NCBI GenBank assembly: GCA_963402885.1
Contig: OY727099.1
Span: 12,574,001-12,638,000, forward strand
DNA: 64,000 nt
Reading direction: 5' to 3'
Origin: Antedon bifida
Taxonomy: Eukaryota; Echinodermata; Crinoidea; Comatulida; Antedonidae
Position 1 is the stretch's first letter. Every line of letters starts with the position of its first letter. Shown here one piece after another: positions 39,996 to 51,739 of the stretch. Below the pieces are notes generated by a model. The model was not told the DNA's origin and made no database searches. It was given only the letters and a program-made list of their open reading frames with translations. Made by a program: the position numbers and the translations under genes.

Positions 39996-41838
39996 AATGT
40001 TAAGTTATCTGGAATAATCTACAGTAGTAAAGATAAGATAAGGGGTGAGGGGATTTAGAAGTGGGTGGTACTGGAGGTCTGTTGCTATGTCAGATGATTT
40101 TTATTATGGGCACTTATCAAAGATAAACGAACTTGCGACAATTATATTTTCAAATGGTGCACACTGAACATTGTCGCATGAAGCGAGATGCATCACATCA
40201 AACTGCTCTTTATGATGGGACTACAATTTTAGTGTCAACTTTAAATCGAACGCGTGGAGACGACCAATATGTCAATTCTCAACTTTCAATGTAGTGAATT
40301 CAGATGCTCCAAAAAGGATCTAATGGCCATGATTTTAAATCTTATTATATAGAAACTAAATTCTATCATGTTGCTGTATATGCAGTAGCTGAAAATAGTC
40401 AGGGAAGCAGTAGCTTAAATCAACAATTTGATTGACAGTATGTAGTTTTAAAAATATACAATTAAAAACAAACTAATAACAATCTAGTGTAGTCAATAAT
40501 TGAAACTGAATAGAACAATTCACAGATTTAATTGCTTTATAAGTGTTGCCTATCACTTTACAGAATGTATTTGGTGGACTTGGTTTTTTCCCCCCTAATA
40601 ATATCAATAAAACAAAACATACATTTTTTTTCTTTCTTTTATGTAGACAAAAACAAAAAGGCAAAACATACATGCTCCCCATGGTACTAGTAAAATTGAA
40701 AGCCACTAAATATCAGATACACTTGGCAGTGGAAATGTGAAAAATGCCAACCGCACAACAATAGAAAACAATACAACAATACATTGTATGTTTTCTGTGA
40801 CCTCTGCGTAAAGTAAATGCATGTTTTATATTTAAATACATTTTCTACAATGAGATTCGTTCCTTTAACAAAATAAAATAATTGTTAATAAACCATCATT
40901 GTTAGTTTATTCAATATGCCTACATATTGGTTCCTTTTCAACTCTACTTTTAGGTTTCTGTTTTTCTTTTGGAATACGAAAACAAATCATTATTGAACTG
41001 GCTTATTGTCTGAAAAGTGAGTCATTATAAAAGGGGTGGCCTTGTATACTTAAATGGACAAGTGTTGATATAATTGTTTTACTGTTTAAATATGGTTAAT
41101 CACTTTAATTTTTACTTACTAATTCTCACTGCATTCAACGATTTAATTGTGATAATTTAGTCAGTATAGAAAACACAATACAACAATTAAATTATCATTA
41201 TATTTAGTGTTAAACGGTTGGTATGGTAGTATGAATATTTGATTAGGCAATCATCGGAAATAGATGATGGTTCTTGACCCTATCTACAATTTAAGAAGTA
41301 AACTTGTTCACTTTGGTGGTCATTAGTTTTATCTGTTATCTGGGGGTCAAGAATCAGATGAAATCGTGCAGGACATGAGCAAAAGTAAGATTGTTTTCAA
41401 ATGAGTACAGTAGTTGCTATTGTGGGAAAAAATACAAGAAAAAAAAACAAGACCATATAAACAGTCAATCTTTTTCATTTTGTTCAAAAATTGTGATGAG
41501 TCTGAATTACGATGGGGGATTCTCCTTTATGGGTATGTAATTCATTTTTAAATGGTGCAAAAGACATCAAATTACACAAGCAAAATTTACAAATTTTGCA
41601 TTGTTTTCTTTGAGCAATTTAAAAAAAAATCCATGCACAATTTTTCAAACTGCATATTATTGCATATGAAAGCAAGTAAAATTTAAATAATTAAACATTA
41701 TGGTGGTGGACGTGAGCAGAGCAACATACCTAGTCAATAGTAATAATGACTATCATTTAAGTTAGATAGTAGTAGAGTTAAATAATGAATTAAAATTAAA
41801 ATGGTAAAATATTTATCGACTTGCTATTTTATACTTAC
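39996..41838 (-). other. Intron downstream of the SAMD5-like exon; no gene seen
   Basis: AT-rich, with no exon recognised. A SAMD5-type terminal exon (about 20 codons, entering in phase 0) was looked for on the minus strand and not found. Confidence 0.4.
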
Positions 41839-42330
41839 CGGATTGGAAAAAGGTTGATGACTCAGATTTATGTTACGTTCATGAAGAGTCTTACTTATCA
41901 TCAATTTCAACTGATTTTTGGGGTAGACAATGAAGCCGGTATCACTAACCACCCCTCCTCCACCTCCTTTATCATTTTGAGCAAATACATCTTCCTCTTC
42001 TTCAACACTGTTGTAGCAGTTTTGATCAACCGGTCCGGCCTCTCCAAATATGTTTCCAAAATCATTATTTCCATTGGAACCATTTTTTGACGGTTGGTTC
42101 GGCTCTAAAGTAAAATATACAGGGGCTCCTCCTTCTGTTTTTAAACGATTCACGGCCTCGAGAATATCAATTCGATGCACAGAAACATCTACTCCTATCG
42201 CGTCCAAATCTGGCTCCCCGATTTGCTTACACGTTTCTAAATCATCGTAACCATTATCAATAAACGCTTCTAAGTACTGAGAAAGATCTAAGGATCGCAG
42301 CCATTCCTCGACAATGTTACTATCTTCCAT
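41839..42330 (-). CDS. SAMD5: SAM-domain protein, SAMD5-like first coding exon
   Basis: The exon encodes 164 residues from an ATG at 42330 to a strong donor (CCG|GTAAGT at 41839/41838), ending in phase 0. Residues 3-64 form a SAM domain closely resembling vertebrate SAMD5 (WL..L.L.QY.E.F.DNGYDDLE.CKQIG, then PDLDAIGV). It is followed by the SAMD5 signature VYFTLEP at 71-77, an acidic and Gly-rich linker (about 78-131) and a conserved tail at 135-162 (VYPK..LK.MI...L...I.LS..P.S). That tail also resembles a C-terminal segment of SASH1. SAM domains mediate protein-protein oligomerisation, and human SAMD5 is about 170 residues. The remaining codons must be spliced on. It could use its own short terminal exon or join the SASH1-like exon at 7.7 kb, since the phases agree. 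Confidence 0.85.
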
Positions 42331-43909
42331 TTCGCATATTAAATATTTGCTTCACAAATAAATGCTAGGCCTAATACCAATCCATCTAGCCCTCCAAATT
42401 ACCTGGCTGCAACTGGGGCTATTAACAATAACCCGGGTCTCTCGCGACGTACTAAGCATGCAGTAGTTGTGGCTGAAAAAAGTCTTGTTATTTTTTTACC
42501 CAAAGAAGTGCATTCAAGCATATCATTTATCTAATAAATATTCATGATATGCTTATGCCGCCGTAAAATCATATTACAGTATCTTGGAAGTTTTTGATTG
42601 AATTTGAATGAATTTAGTTTTTTGTTTTAATTTCACATAATTGAGTTATCATCTTTGAACAAAAATTGAATCGAAATAAATGTATTTATCTGAAAAAACT
42701 TTATGATTGAATCATGGAGGTATTGAATGTAAAAAATAGTCAAATTGCCTGCCAGTTGGGTTTTTAGTTGAATTTGACCATTTATTTTGTCATTTTATAC
42801 TGAGAAAACATTTTTTTGTTTTCGTTTTTTACGGAAGGGAATAACTTTATTGATATCAAAATTATCTATTCAAAATCTGATTTAATTAATCTTCATTTTT
42901 CATGTTTTTGGGGGACCCATCTTTAATAGTTTTTTGTTCATTTGTTTTCTCCTTTTTTATGTGTGATACACTATAATATGAAGTACGACACAGATAGTAC
43001 CGCAACAACACAATAAATAATTAATAAAAACTACAAAATTAGGATAACTTATAAGTTTCTCAATGCGAAGACAATGGATACGTGTAAATTATTTAATCCT
43101 CTATTATATATGTCGCGTGTGATTTCAAAATTAGTAATACTGCCCTCTAGCTAAGTCCTAGCCAGGGGAATTTGCCAGAGTTAAAATAAACCGTTAAAAA
43201 ATATTAATACATTTTACATTACATTAAATTACTTTAAATATAAAATATACTATAAGTAGTATATGCATAAAATTACTCTTGATAGTAGCATATTATAATA
43301 ATTTATAATTATACAGAAATAAGTGAAAACAAAAGAGAAAAACAAATTGACAAACTGTTGACCTGGCAACTCAGTGTGATCAATTATTTTATTTTTGGAG
43401 AAAGCCTTCGTGGTATCTCGTGAATTAAAACACTAAATTCTGGTTAATCCTGGTATGTACGAATATTATTTTCTATTTATATATTTAATCTATATTCATT
43501 GCATAGTTTAATAAAGTTTTGTGTGTTTTGGATTTGAGGTATATTTGTTACATTTAATGTTGCAATTTATCCTTTGTTAACCTGTGCTAAGCTAGCCATT
43601 CATTATATAATAGCCTATTGTATCTACCTATAACAGCAGCTGGATGATGCCAATGAGTGTGCCAAAAATGAATGATTGTTTATAGGCCTACATCTGATAG
43701 GGCCTAGCTAGGCTAGACTTGCCAACGAAACAATAAAGCAAAACTGGAAAGGCTGAGTGAGGTTTAAAGCATGCCTCTTTCTTTACTTTATGCATGTTCT
43801 GAATTTATTCTCAACCATGGTCCATGACATGTCCGATTTTAACAAGTTTTATCACTGCATATAAACTATAATTATTGATGAATAAATTAAGTTGTATTTT
43901 TCTTTTCAG
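42331..43909. promoter_or_regulatory. Divergent intergenic region, SAMD5-like / SRSF3-like
   Basis: The two genes are transcribed away from each other. The SAMD5-like 5' UTR and promoter should lie just above 42330. On the plus strand a likely non-coding first exon of the SR-protein gene ends at 43452 with donor CTG|GTATGT, and the next exon starts at 43910 after TTTTCTTTTCAG. The region between, about 42500-43380, is AT-rich and shows no further gene. The 5' exon start is not determinable by eye. Confidence 0.4.
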
Positions 43910-43924
43910 GTAATTACAACAATA

Positions 43925-46900
43925 ATGTCATACTCACACCATAGGGATCTTGGTACCATCGATTGTAAAGTTTATGTTGGTGAATTGGGATCCGGGGCAG
44001 CTAAACATGAATTAGAACGTTCATTTGGTGTATATGGACCTTTAAGGAATGTTTGGGTAGCCAGAAACCCACCAGGCTTTGCTTTTGTCGAATTTGAGAA
44101 CCCTCATGACGCAAGAGATGCTTGTCGTAATCTCGATGGACGGTAAGTTATGATGCAGACAGTACAGTAGTTAACATTTCCCTTCAAACTTTTAGATTTC
44201 AGTTAATTAAATATTACAAGAGAAATACAATTGAACCTTTCTTATAATCTTATTTATTGATTGGATTGACATTTTCTGTGTAACATTTAAATTTTTATTA
44301 TATAAAGTATCTTATCATATGACCATGTCCTACCTTGAATGATAATTACTTTTATTTTGTGATTTATTTTTTATTTTAAACTTTTAATGTTTTTAATATA
44401 CTGTATTTAAATAGCAATTTTGTATATATTTTCTTATTGTAAAATTTTAAGCAATTTTTTTTCTTGTAAATACTGTATCTGATAGACGAAGTAACCGGCC
44501 CTAAATTCAAAGTTTTATTTTAAACTGTTATTCCTTGCCTTCTCAGATTGTGCATTTTTGTATTTTTATGGCTAATAAAGAAATACTGTAGAATGAAACC
44601 TTTCCTACTGTCTGTACACTTTAAACACATAAGAGGAGTGCTAAATTACCAACTGTTAAGCTCTGTCTCAAACTTTATAGTATGTGACAACAAAGTGTGA
44701 TGTGCCCATATGGACATAATGATGTCATAATCACTACCATATTTAAGCATACTGTACCACTACCATATTTGGGCACATACTTTTTTATCAAACTAGTTTG
44801 ATAGTGTAGAGAGAGAGCTTTAAGGTGCCAAAATTGAGTACTGTATAAGTATATAAGCTCAAATTATTATTTTCATATTCTAGAATTGTTTGTAACCGGA
44901 GAATCCGAGTTGAGATGTCATCAGGAAGATCACGGAGAGGGCGTGGTGGAGGTGGTGGTGGTGGTGGGCGTGGTCCTCCTCGTAGAAGTGGTCGATACAG
45001 AAGCAGGTAGTTTTGTTAAGAATACTTTATGTTTTTAACATCTGTTTTCTCCAAATAATAGCGTTACATTTATTTATCAGCTGTAGCAGAAACAAAACCA
45101 ATAGTAATATGATAATGGGTATTGTATGCATGTAGTAATTTCATGTTAACATTTTTAAACATATTTTTTGGAAAATTAACTATACCAGCAAATTAGAAAT
45201 TATTCATTAAAAAATAGTGTCTTTTTTTATCAACTGATTTTGTATAACATATTATACACAATTTCTGGTCTTTTTGGGTTGTTTAATACACATATAGGCT
45301 TAAAATATGTAATATTTAGATGATAGTAATCTATAGCAAAAATGACGGTTAAAGTTTACTTGTGTATTTTCTTTTTTTTGTCGGTTACCTTATATATTTA
45401 CTGCCAACTTTCCAGGCTTAACTCTTCAATGAATACAGCACAACAAACATCATGTGATCACTTCTATCCAATCAGCAGCAACCATCTTCTGATTCAGCCA
45501 ATCAACATTCAGCTCACCCTATCACCAGCATGCTTTGCACCAGCAACTCCTCCTCATTGAGTTGCGTCTGCTAATGTTCCAACGTCCCCGTCAACTCTAT
45601 TCGTCTCTCTCATCCCACAACGAAAATCCTCATAGAAGTGGACTTCGTTTTTGTCAAACAAATTCTTAAACAACGCCCTAAACAACATCAGCGCCGCCGC
45701 GAAGACTTCATAGTAAAAGGTTATCGGTAGGCGCATGTGCTGTGTGATTGACAAATAACAATCAATAAGAGAAAATCAAAACTCCTGTTAGGTAAAGTAC
45801 ACTATCTCGTTAAAAAGGGTTAAAATAATTCCTACTAAATGTTTATATACAAATTACATTTCAAAAAAAATTTAGAGACAAAATATTCAAATTATTAAAT
45901 TAAAAACAAACCTGCCCTGTCCAAACTCTGAACATTCTGCTACAAGAATGTACTCTACTTTTCAGTTGCTGGTAATTCTTGAAATAATGACGAAGAAGAG
46001 AATTATTTTGGAAGAAAAACCAAGTGGTCTAGTCTGTTACGGAAGTTCTATTTAAAAAGACCATACTACAATCTTGCTTTTTTCTTGTGCTAATATTGCA
46101 AAACTTGTTTCAGATCCAGATCACCTCGTCGAGGATACCAAAGTCGTGGACGATTTCGAAGCCGTAGCCGAAGCAGGTACAGTATTACTTTACGTTATTT
46201 TCATGTGAACTTCCTCCACCACAAAACCGCAAACTCTAAAATTCTAAAAGGTCCCAAATCCATTTTTACCATTTAAAACACTTTCTGAATACCAGGCTTT
46301 ACGGAAAACCAGAGAGCTGACTGTTTTTACTATTTATAAAGGGGCTACAGAGCAGTATGTTAGGGATTACTTGAATTCTTTAGGAAAGGTACTACTGTAG
46401 CATTGCCCACCACTGCACATTTTTTTTTATAAAGAACTATTCAAAGAGATTTTAAAAACAGAAAGCAAATCATTTAATATTTTTTGCTTTTTTGGTTGTC
46501 TGCTGTCAATGTCCCTTGTTTTATTTTCGTGTTTCAAAATGTGTTTTGCGTGACGGCTTGTGTTATTTTATATCTATAAAACATATTTAAATGCTTGCAA
46601 TTTTTAACTTTGTGGATCACAAACTCATCTGTATTATGTTATGAATGAATTATTGTAGTATGATGGGTAATATTTAATCGTTTCAGATCTCGTGGGAAGA
46701 GATCCAGGTCAAGATCTGGATCACATAAATCAGGATCAAGGTCGCCCATAAGAGATTCAAAGAAGTAAGTAGCAATGTATTGATGATATACCAATGAATA
46801 AGAATAATTACGAGGTAACACTATACTAGTAATGTTTGAGATACAGTACACCATGAACATTTCTTAAAATGAAGTTTTGGAAAGATTTCGAAATTTTGGC

Positions 46901-48249
46901 TTTGTTGTAATACAGAATTCAGTTGCGGTATAGCAATGTCTAGACATAAACATTAACTACAGGAATTCACTGTGTATATAGCGAAGTTTACTTAACTATT
47001 AATTAACATATCAATAAAGAAAAATAGCCCTGTATTATCATCATGTTATTTATAAGAAATACGATTTCTGCATGCACAATAGAAATAAAAAGGAACTAAA
47101 AAACAGAATATGTTGTTCAACTGTCGGTTCAATTCGTTAAACAGCTTAAAAGATTTTGCGGGAACAACGTTTTTAAAAGGTTGGATTACAATAAAATTGT
47201 AATAAAAGCAATGAAGGGTGAAGAGGATTAGATCTGAATACTTATTGTATTTTACAAACACACAATTCAATTGTTGGTGTCAATAGTTGTATTGTTATTC
47301 AATTGTGCACAAACATTCCAATCTGTCAATAAACTGAACTTTACCAACAGAAGCCAATTTAGTTAATAGGCTTTAAAACATGTAAGGACTAATGAGAAAT
47401 TTAACTTTTCAAAATATTCTTAATTGGGGTTAATCATCTGGTTGTATTCAAGATGGTGATATTTCCTGATATAGATGTTGTATTTGGAATTAAAGAGTTA
47501 AAGAACAACACATTCTGAGACGAGGGCATACTGTATCCCCATGCTGCGGTTTGGGTTCAGCTTTCTTTTTTTTTGCACAAAACTTTCACAACATTAGGTG
47601 CTTTATAAATCCAGGATATTATTATTATTATTGTGTATCATGATAACAGTCAGGAGGAAAATGGCAAAAGGCTTCCTACTCTCTAGGAGTTTTATGTGAT
47701 TAAGTTATAAATATCGTCCATATTGTTTTGACAACTCTTAACTTACTAATAATACAAATAATAAATAATTTATCAAAAATTACCAATTTGTGAATCAATA
47801 GATCAAAGAACTTTATTATCAACACTGGTGTCTTTAATGGTTGTTAGTTGATTTCCCTTGCATGGTCGGGTACCCCGCTTTGAATTTGTGTTTTTGTTAA
47901 AACTTTACGGATCTTTTTATTTTATATTTGTTGGTTTTCTAATTGAATTGTAAATATCCAATCTTATATTGTTTATATATATATATTAATTGCAATAAAA
48001 ATGATTGTTATTATTTTTTGAAATGACTGCGTACAGTAACAAATAAAGGAGGATGATTATGGTGCAATAACAAGTAGCAATAAAACAATGTTTATATAAT
48101 TTATATTCTTCTGCAGAAGCCGTTCTCGTTCCCGCTCTAGATCACGTTCAAGATCACGCTCGCGAAGCCCGAACCACAATGGCACTAACAGCATAAAGGA
48201 ATCGAGCAAATCGCCAAGCCTAAAACAGGAACAAGACGACGATGAATAG
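43925..48249 (+). CDS. SRSF3: SR-family splicing factor, SRSF3/SRSF7-type (five coding exons)
   Basis: Coding exons are 43925-44142, 44884-45006, 46114-46176, 46687-46764 and 48117-48249, all with GT-AG borders and consistent phase, giving 204 residues. The N-terminus is a single RRM: RNP2 VYVGEL at about 17-22, RNP1 GFAFVEFE at 51-58, with the family-specific [11 protein letters not shown] and the domain end NRRIRVE. A Gly/Arg-rich hinge and an RS domain of Ser-Arg dipeptides follow, then an acidic tail QDDDE. SR proteins of this class bind exonic enhancers and promote splicing and mRNA export in the nucleus. No CCHC zinc knuckle is present, which favours SRSF3 over SRSF7. The intron after the first coding exon interrupts the RRM at LDGR, as in human SRSF3. 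Intron 4 contains a LINE-tail-like patch at about 47810-48000. A stop-containing cassette in intron 2 suggests autoregulation. Confidence 0.93.
44659..44819. mobile_element. 161-bp MITE, TTA target duplication, in SRSF3 intron
   Basis: The ends AGCTCTGTCTCAAACT and AGTTTGATAGTGTAGAGAGAGAGCT are inverted copies with a small indel. TTA flanks both sides (44656-44658 and 44820-44822). The interior holds GATGTGCCCATATGGACATA and, inverted, CCATATTTGGGCACATAC. PIF/Harbinger-type by duplication length. It has no coding capacity. Confidence 0.65.
45416..45726 (+). other. Candidate poison (stop-containing) cassette exon of the SR gene
   Basis: In intron 2 an acceptor (TGCCAACTTTCCAG) precedes a CA-rich, less AT-rich segment that ends at a plausible donor (ATCG|GTAGGC at 45726/45727). 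An alternative donor lies at 45719/45720. If spliced after the second coding exon, the frame continues for 48 codons to TGA at 45558-45560. That stop is about 165 nt before the exon end, which should trigger nonsense-mediated decay. Human SRSF3 has its autoregulatory poison exon at the same place, between the exon ending the RRM and the RS exons. The exact borders are inferred. Confidence 0.5.
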
Positions 48250-48590
48250 TCGTAATAAAAATGCCTTTTATCTCAATTATAATGATTTTGCTTATTGAAA
48301 AAGGATTCAAAGTTATTCATCATTATTTTAATATCAAATTTAAGTTTTGTGGTGACAAATCAATTGTAAAAAAATGCCTGTTATCTCAATTATAATGATT
48401 TTTCTTATTGAAAAAAAAATATAAAGTTATTCTGCATTATTTTAATCAAATTTAACTTTTGTGGTGACAAATCAATTGTATGAATTTCTTATTTTTAAAA
48501 CTTAAAATACTGTAATGCAAACATTGTAGTAATTATGAAACATGAACATTTATTTTATCGCATTTATAAATTCTTATTTATGCAGTCTAA

Positions 48591-48818
48591 TACCCCTTTC
48601 ACATTAAACATTGTGAATAAACTCCGGAGAACACCAAAGTGTCTCTGTTAAACATATTCGCCCAATGGTGATCTGACCAGTATTTAGAGTCTGCATTTCC
48701 TTAGTTGGAAGAGCAATGTGCATTTAGATGTTAAGCTCTGTTCACACTATAAAACACCAGTGTTAACACCCTGGCGAGTGCAAAATCTGGAATTTTGCTA
48801 GTTATTGTGAAAGAGGTG
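48591..48818. mobile_element. 228-bp MITE, TAA target duplication
   Basis: TACCCCTTTCACA at the left end pairs with TGTGAAAGAGGTG at the right with two mismatches. TAA flanks both sides (48588-48590 and 48819-48821). The CCCCTTTCACA terminus and the TAA duplication match the larger foldback at 12601-13491, suggesting the same superfamily. Confidence 0.6.
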
Positions 48819-49374
48819 TAAAAATGTATTAAAGGAATAGAAGTAATTTTTTTAATTGCAAAATCTAATCAATTTAAAACATGAACTTGAATTTTGTAAT
48901 GTTTGTTAATTGAATTAAGAATCTTTGAATGGTGTGTGAAGGTTATTCAGCATTATTTTTAATTTGTTGTGACAAATCAATTGGATGATAAATTTGCTCT
49001 TTGATTTAATTAATGCTATTTTAATGCTACCGAAGAATCTATAACCAAATGACTTCAAATTAGTATGTACTTTTATTTTAAATGTTATGTATAATTTTGA
49101 TTGTGAATGTCATCATTTTTAAAAGTGTGTTGACATTAATAGAAGTATTTTTCTTAATTGCAAAATCAAATCAATTTAATATCAATTTGAAACATGAAGT
49201 TGAATTTTGTTAATTGAATTAAGAATCTTTGAATGGTGTGTAAAGGTTATTCAGCATTATTTTTAATTTGTTTAAACACTTCTTGTGGTGACAAATAATC
49301 AATTGGATGATAAATTTGCTCTTTTTTTGACATGATTTTATTATTGCTATTATATCTAAACCTACCGAAGAATC

Positions 49375-49555
49375 CCATAAACTCCCAGTCTACTCAGCTG
49401 TAAATGAGTACCTTGTTGAAAATACTAGGGAGGATAAGGCGGCATGGAAAGGAACTGGCCACCCTACCACATACTGTAATGCAGAGGCTTGCCAAATGAG
49501 CTCCTAACAGCTCATTACCCTATGTTCAGAATTGACTACGTGACCTTATACCTTT
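49375..49555 (+). mobile_element. SINE-like insertion with a 12-bp target duplication
   Basis: The 181-bp insert is flanked by identical TACCGAAGAATC (49363-49374 and 49556-49567). The paralogous repeat unit at about 49029 has the same site uninterrupted, which serves as an internal empty-site control. The insert contains CTACTCAGCTGTAAATGAGT, TGGCCACCCTACCACATACT and CTCCTAACAGCTCATTACCC blocks. It ends CTTATACCTTT, without a long A tail. A 12-bp duplication suggests LINE-type target-primed integration. Confidence 0.7.
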
Positions 49556-49873
49556 TACCGAAGAATCTATAATAACCAAATGACTTCAAATTAGTATGTA
49601 CTTTTATTTTAAATGTTATGTATAATGTTGATTGTGAATGGTCATCATTTTTTTAAAAGTGTGTTGACGTTGATAAGTTATATTACAATGCTTAGTATGT
49701 GCTTTTGGGTTTTTCTATGTGTACAGATGAATAGTACAGTAATTAATTTGACAATGTACTTTAAAACATCATGTGATGTACAGTAAATGAGATAAATGAT
49801 AAAAATATCTTGTAGTTGTTTTTCTGTATTAAGTCTTTATACTGTACTGTATGAATTAAACTTTTATGGTGGA

Positions 49874-49879
49874 AATAAA
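49874..49879 (+). terminator. Likely polyadenylation signal of the SRSF3-like gene
   Basis: AATAAA followed within 30 bases by a GT-rich stretch (TTAGTTTGTTGTATTGG). An earlier AATAAA only five bases after the stop codon (48254-48259) is too close to be the main signal. Other AATAAA words occur in between, so alternative ends are possible. Confidence 0.45.
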
Positions 49880-49900
49880 ATATAGCTTGCTTTCATTAGT

Positions 49901-51739
49901 TTGTTGTATTGGCTTTTTCATTTTACAAATTACCAGTCTTCTCAACACCATCCCTCCCCCCGCCCCTCCCAACAAAAAAAACAAACTAAATTATAAACCA
50001 TTTTTGGGACACGGGTCTTAGTAATCTTAGGTAGCTTGTTCTCTAATTAGAATTCCTCCAAAAACAAGTGGATTATAAATTACCCTATTGAGAAGGAAAT
50101 TAAATGTCAGAATGGTTATCTTGTCCTCCGAAAAGTGAGTGTATTGTATAGTAATCGGGTTGGTTTGTATCCTGTCCATTTGTCTGTATTTCAAATAACT
50201 GCAGTATTTGTCTGATTTTCTTCAAACTTGTTCTATCCTAAAAATATATGATTTCTTGGCAAAAAAGAATAATGCTAAATATAGTACTTACTTTGTTTGT
50301 TAGCACGACAGTGTCCACAATTTGTAAGTTATCATCCTGAATGTTTAGGTGTTAATGGGTGACTATGCCTATTGATTTTAAGGAAAATTGATATATTGGT
50401 CATTTTAAAATCTGACTTACCTGTATCTTACATGAGATATTAAATAGCACGCACTCTCTCTCCGAATATAGTTTTCCCTGATATATTTCTGCCAAGTACT
50501 TCACTCAGTTTCTGAGTGCTTTCATTTTTAAAAGTTTTTTTTCTTCAATCAGAAAGAAAATATGAAGGAAAATGTTTAGTTGGGTCCCCTCAAACTGCTC
50601 TCTAATTAGACACCTAATTGGTGACAGTGGCCTAGGCTGCTTTTTTGCTTTCCTGGCAGCTGTGACTATGATTTTATATTTTCTCCTTGCATCGTGTTTG
50701 TTTAATTTTTTGATTTGTATTATTGTTATTATTACTATTATGTATTATATTTTGTAAAATGTATCTTTTTCCTGAATAAATAATGATAAAAGATAGACGA
50801 TCATCCATGGCTGTGGTAATGTGGTCTTCAATAATTAGAGGGAGTCTTTGATAGCGAGGGCTTTAATTGGAGGGAGTAATTACATTACTTACGAGATTTA
50901 GTGGTAGGGATTAAATTCATAAATGTGTCACATAAGATCAACTCACTTGAACAGAAACAGCGAGGAGTCTGAGAAGCTAGAAACTAGCTCAAAACATAGC
51001 AGTCAGATATGCCTATAACAAGCGAGATGTATAGGGGGACTGGTACGCAAGATGACATTATGAACTGTCTGTGTCATCATATTCTTATGGCACATTAAAC
51101 CACTGCATAAACCATACTGTCGCAATCCATAACCTTAATGTTGTTGATTTATATCTACCAAGCACCATTTTTGGGTCAAAGTCAGCACAATAGTGTTGTT
51201 ATGTTTGTTAAATTAAAGGAATGGAGAGGTAAAAAATAAAACTATCTAATGGCTTTGTATAGTGTAACAAAGATTTACAATACTGTATTATTATATAAAG
51301 ATTACGAGATACCGGATACATAATGCATAATTTATTTTGGCATTTACTGTGCCATAGACATGTTGGCCTCTAAACAGCTTATTTACACAGTACAGTACCG
51401 TGTTTTTTTTCTCTGCTCTGTTGAGTGCATTCTACTGTATATAATTTCATAAATCCAACTATAATATCATTATATTAAGGTTATTATTAGCATTTAAATA
51501 AGCTATACAATATACATAAAAAGAGGCATAGCTGCTATTGTACACTATTTTAAAATATAAGTTAAAGTATTGGTACATGACCCGAAAACAACACGGCTCT
51601 AGCGCCTGTGTGGTTGGTCAGTATCAGCCTGACCACTAATTGATATGTTCATTTATGAGATTTCTCAACAAGATTATTAATCATTAAAATGCAAAATAAT
51701 AATACAAAATACAGTACAGCTCAAGACCAGCATCATGAC
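49901..51739. other. Intergenic, SRSF3-like to TMEM183, convergent genes
   Basis: No gene seen. A segment at about 50572-50790 starts with TTGGGTCCCCTCAAACTGCT and ends CTTTTTCCTGAATAAATAAT; it looks like the 3' end of a CR1/L2-type LINE. Its 61-codon open frame is not called. Confidence 0.45.

Larger units (their letters stand above)
48250..49900 (+). repeat. SRSF3-like 3' region built from four related repeat units
   Basis: A unit containing ATCTCAATTATAATGATTTT, GTTATTC.GCATTATTTTAAT and GTGGTGACAAATCAATTG occurs at about 48262-48370 and 48374-48482. Longer diverged versions at 48850-49150 and about 49165-49670 share AAGAATCTTTGAATGGTGTG, TACCGAAGAATCTATAA and CAAATGACTTCAAATTAGTA. The region probably forms the 3' UTR if the signal at 49874 is used. 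Two insertions interrupt it: the MITE at 48591 and the SINE-like element at 49375. Confidence 0.7.

Noticed and set aside
41821-42250. Plus-strand open frames opposite the SAMD5-like exon
   Set aside because: Antisense shadows of the SAM-domain coding exon.
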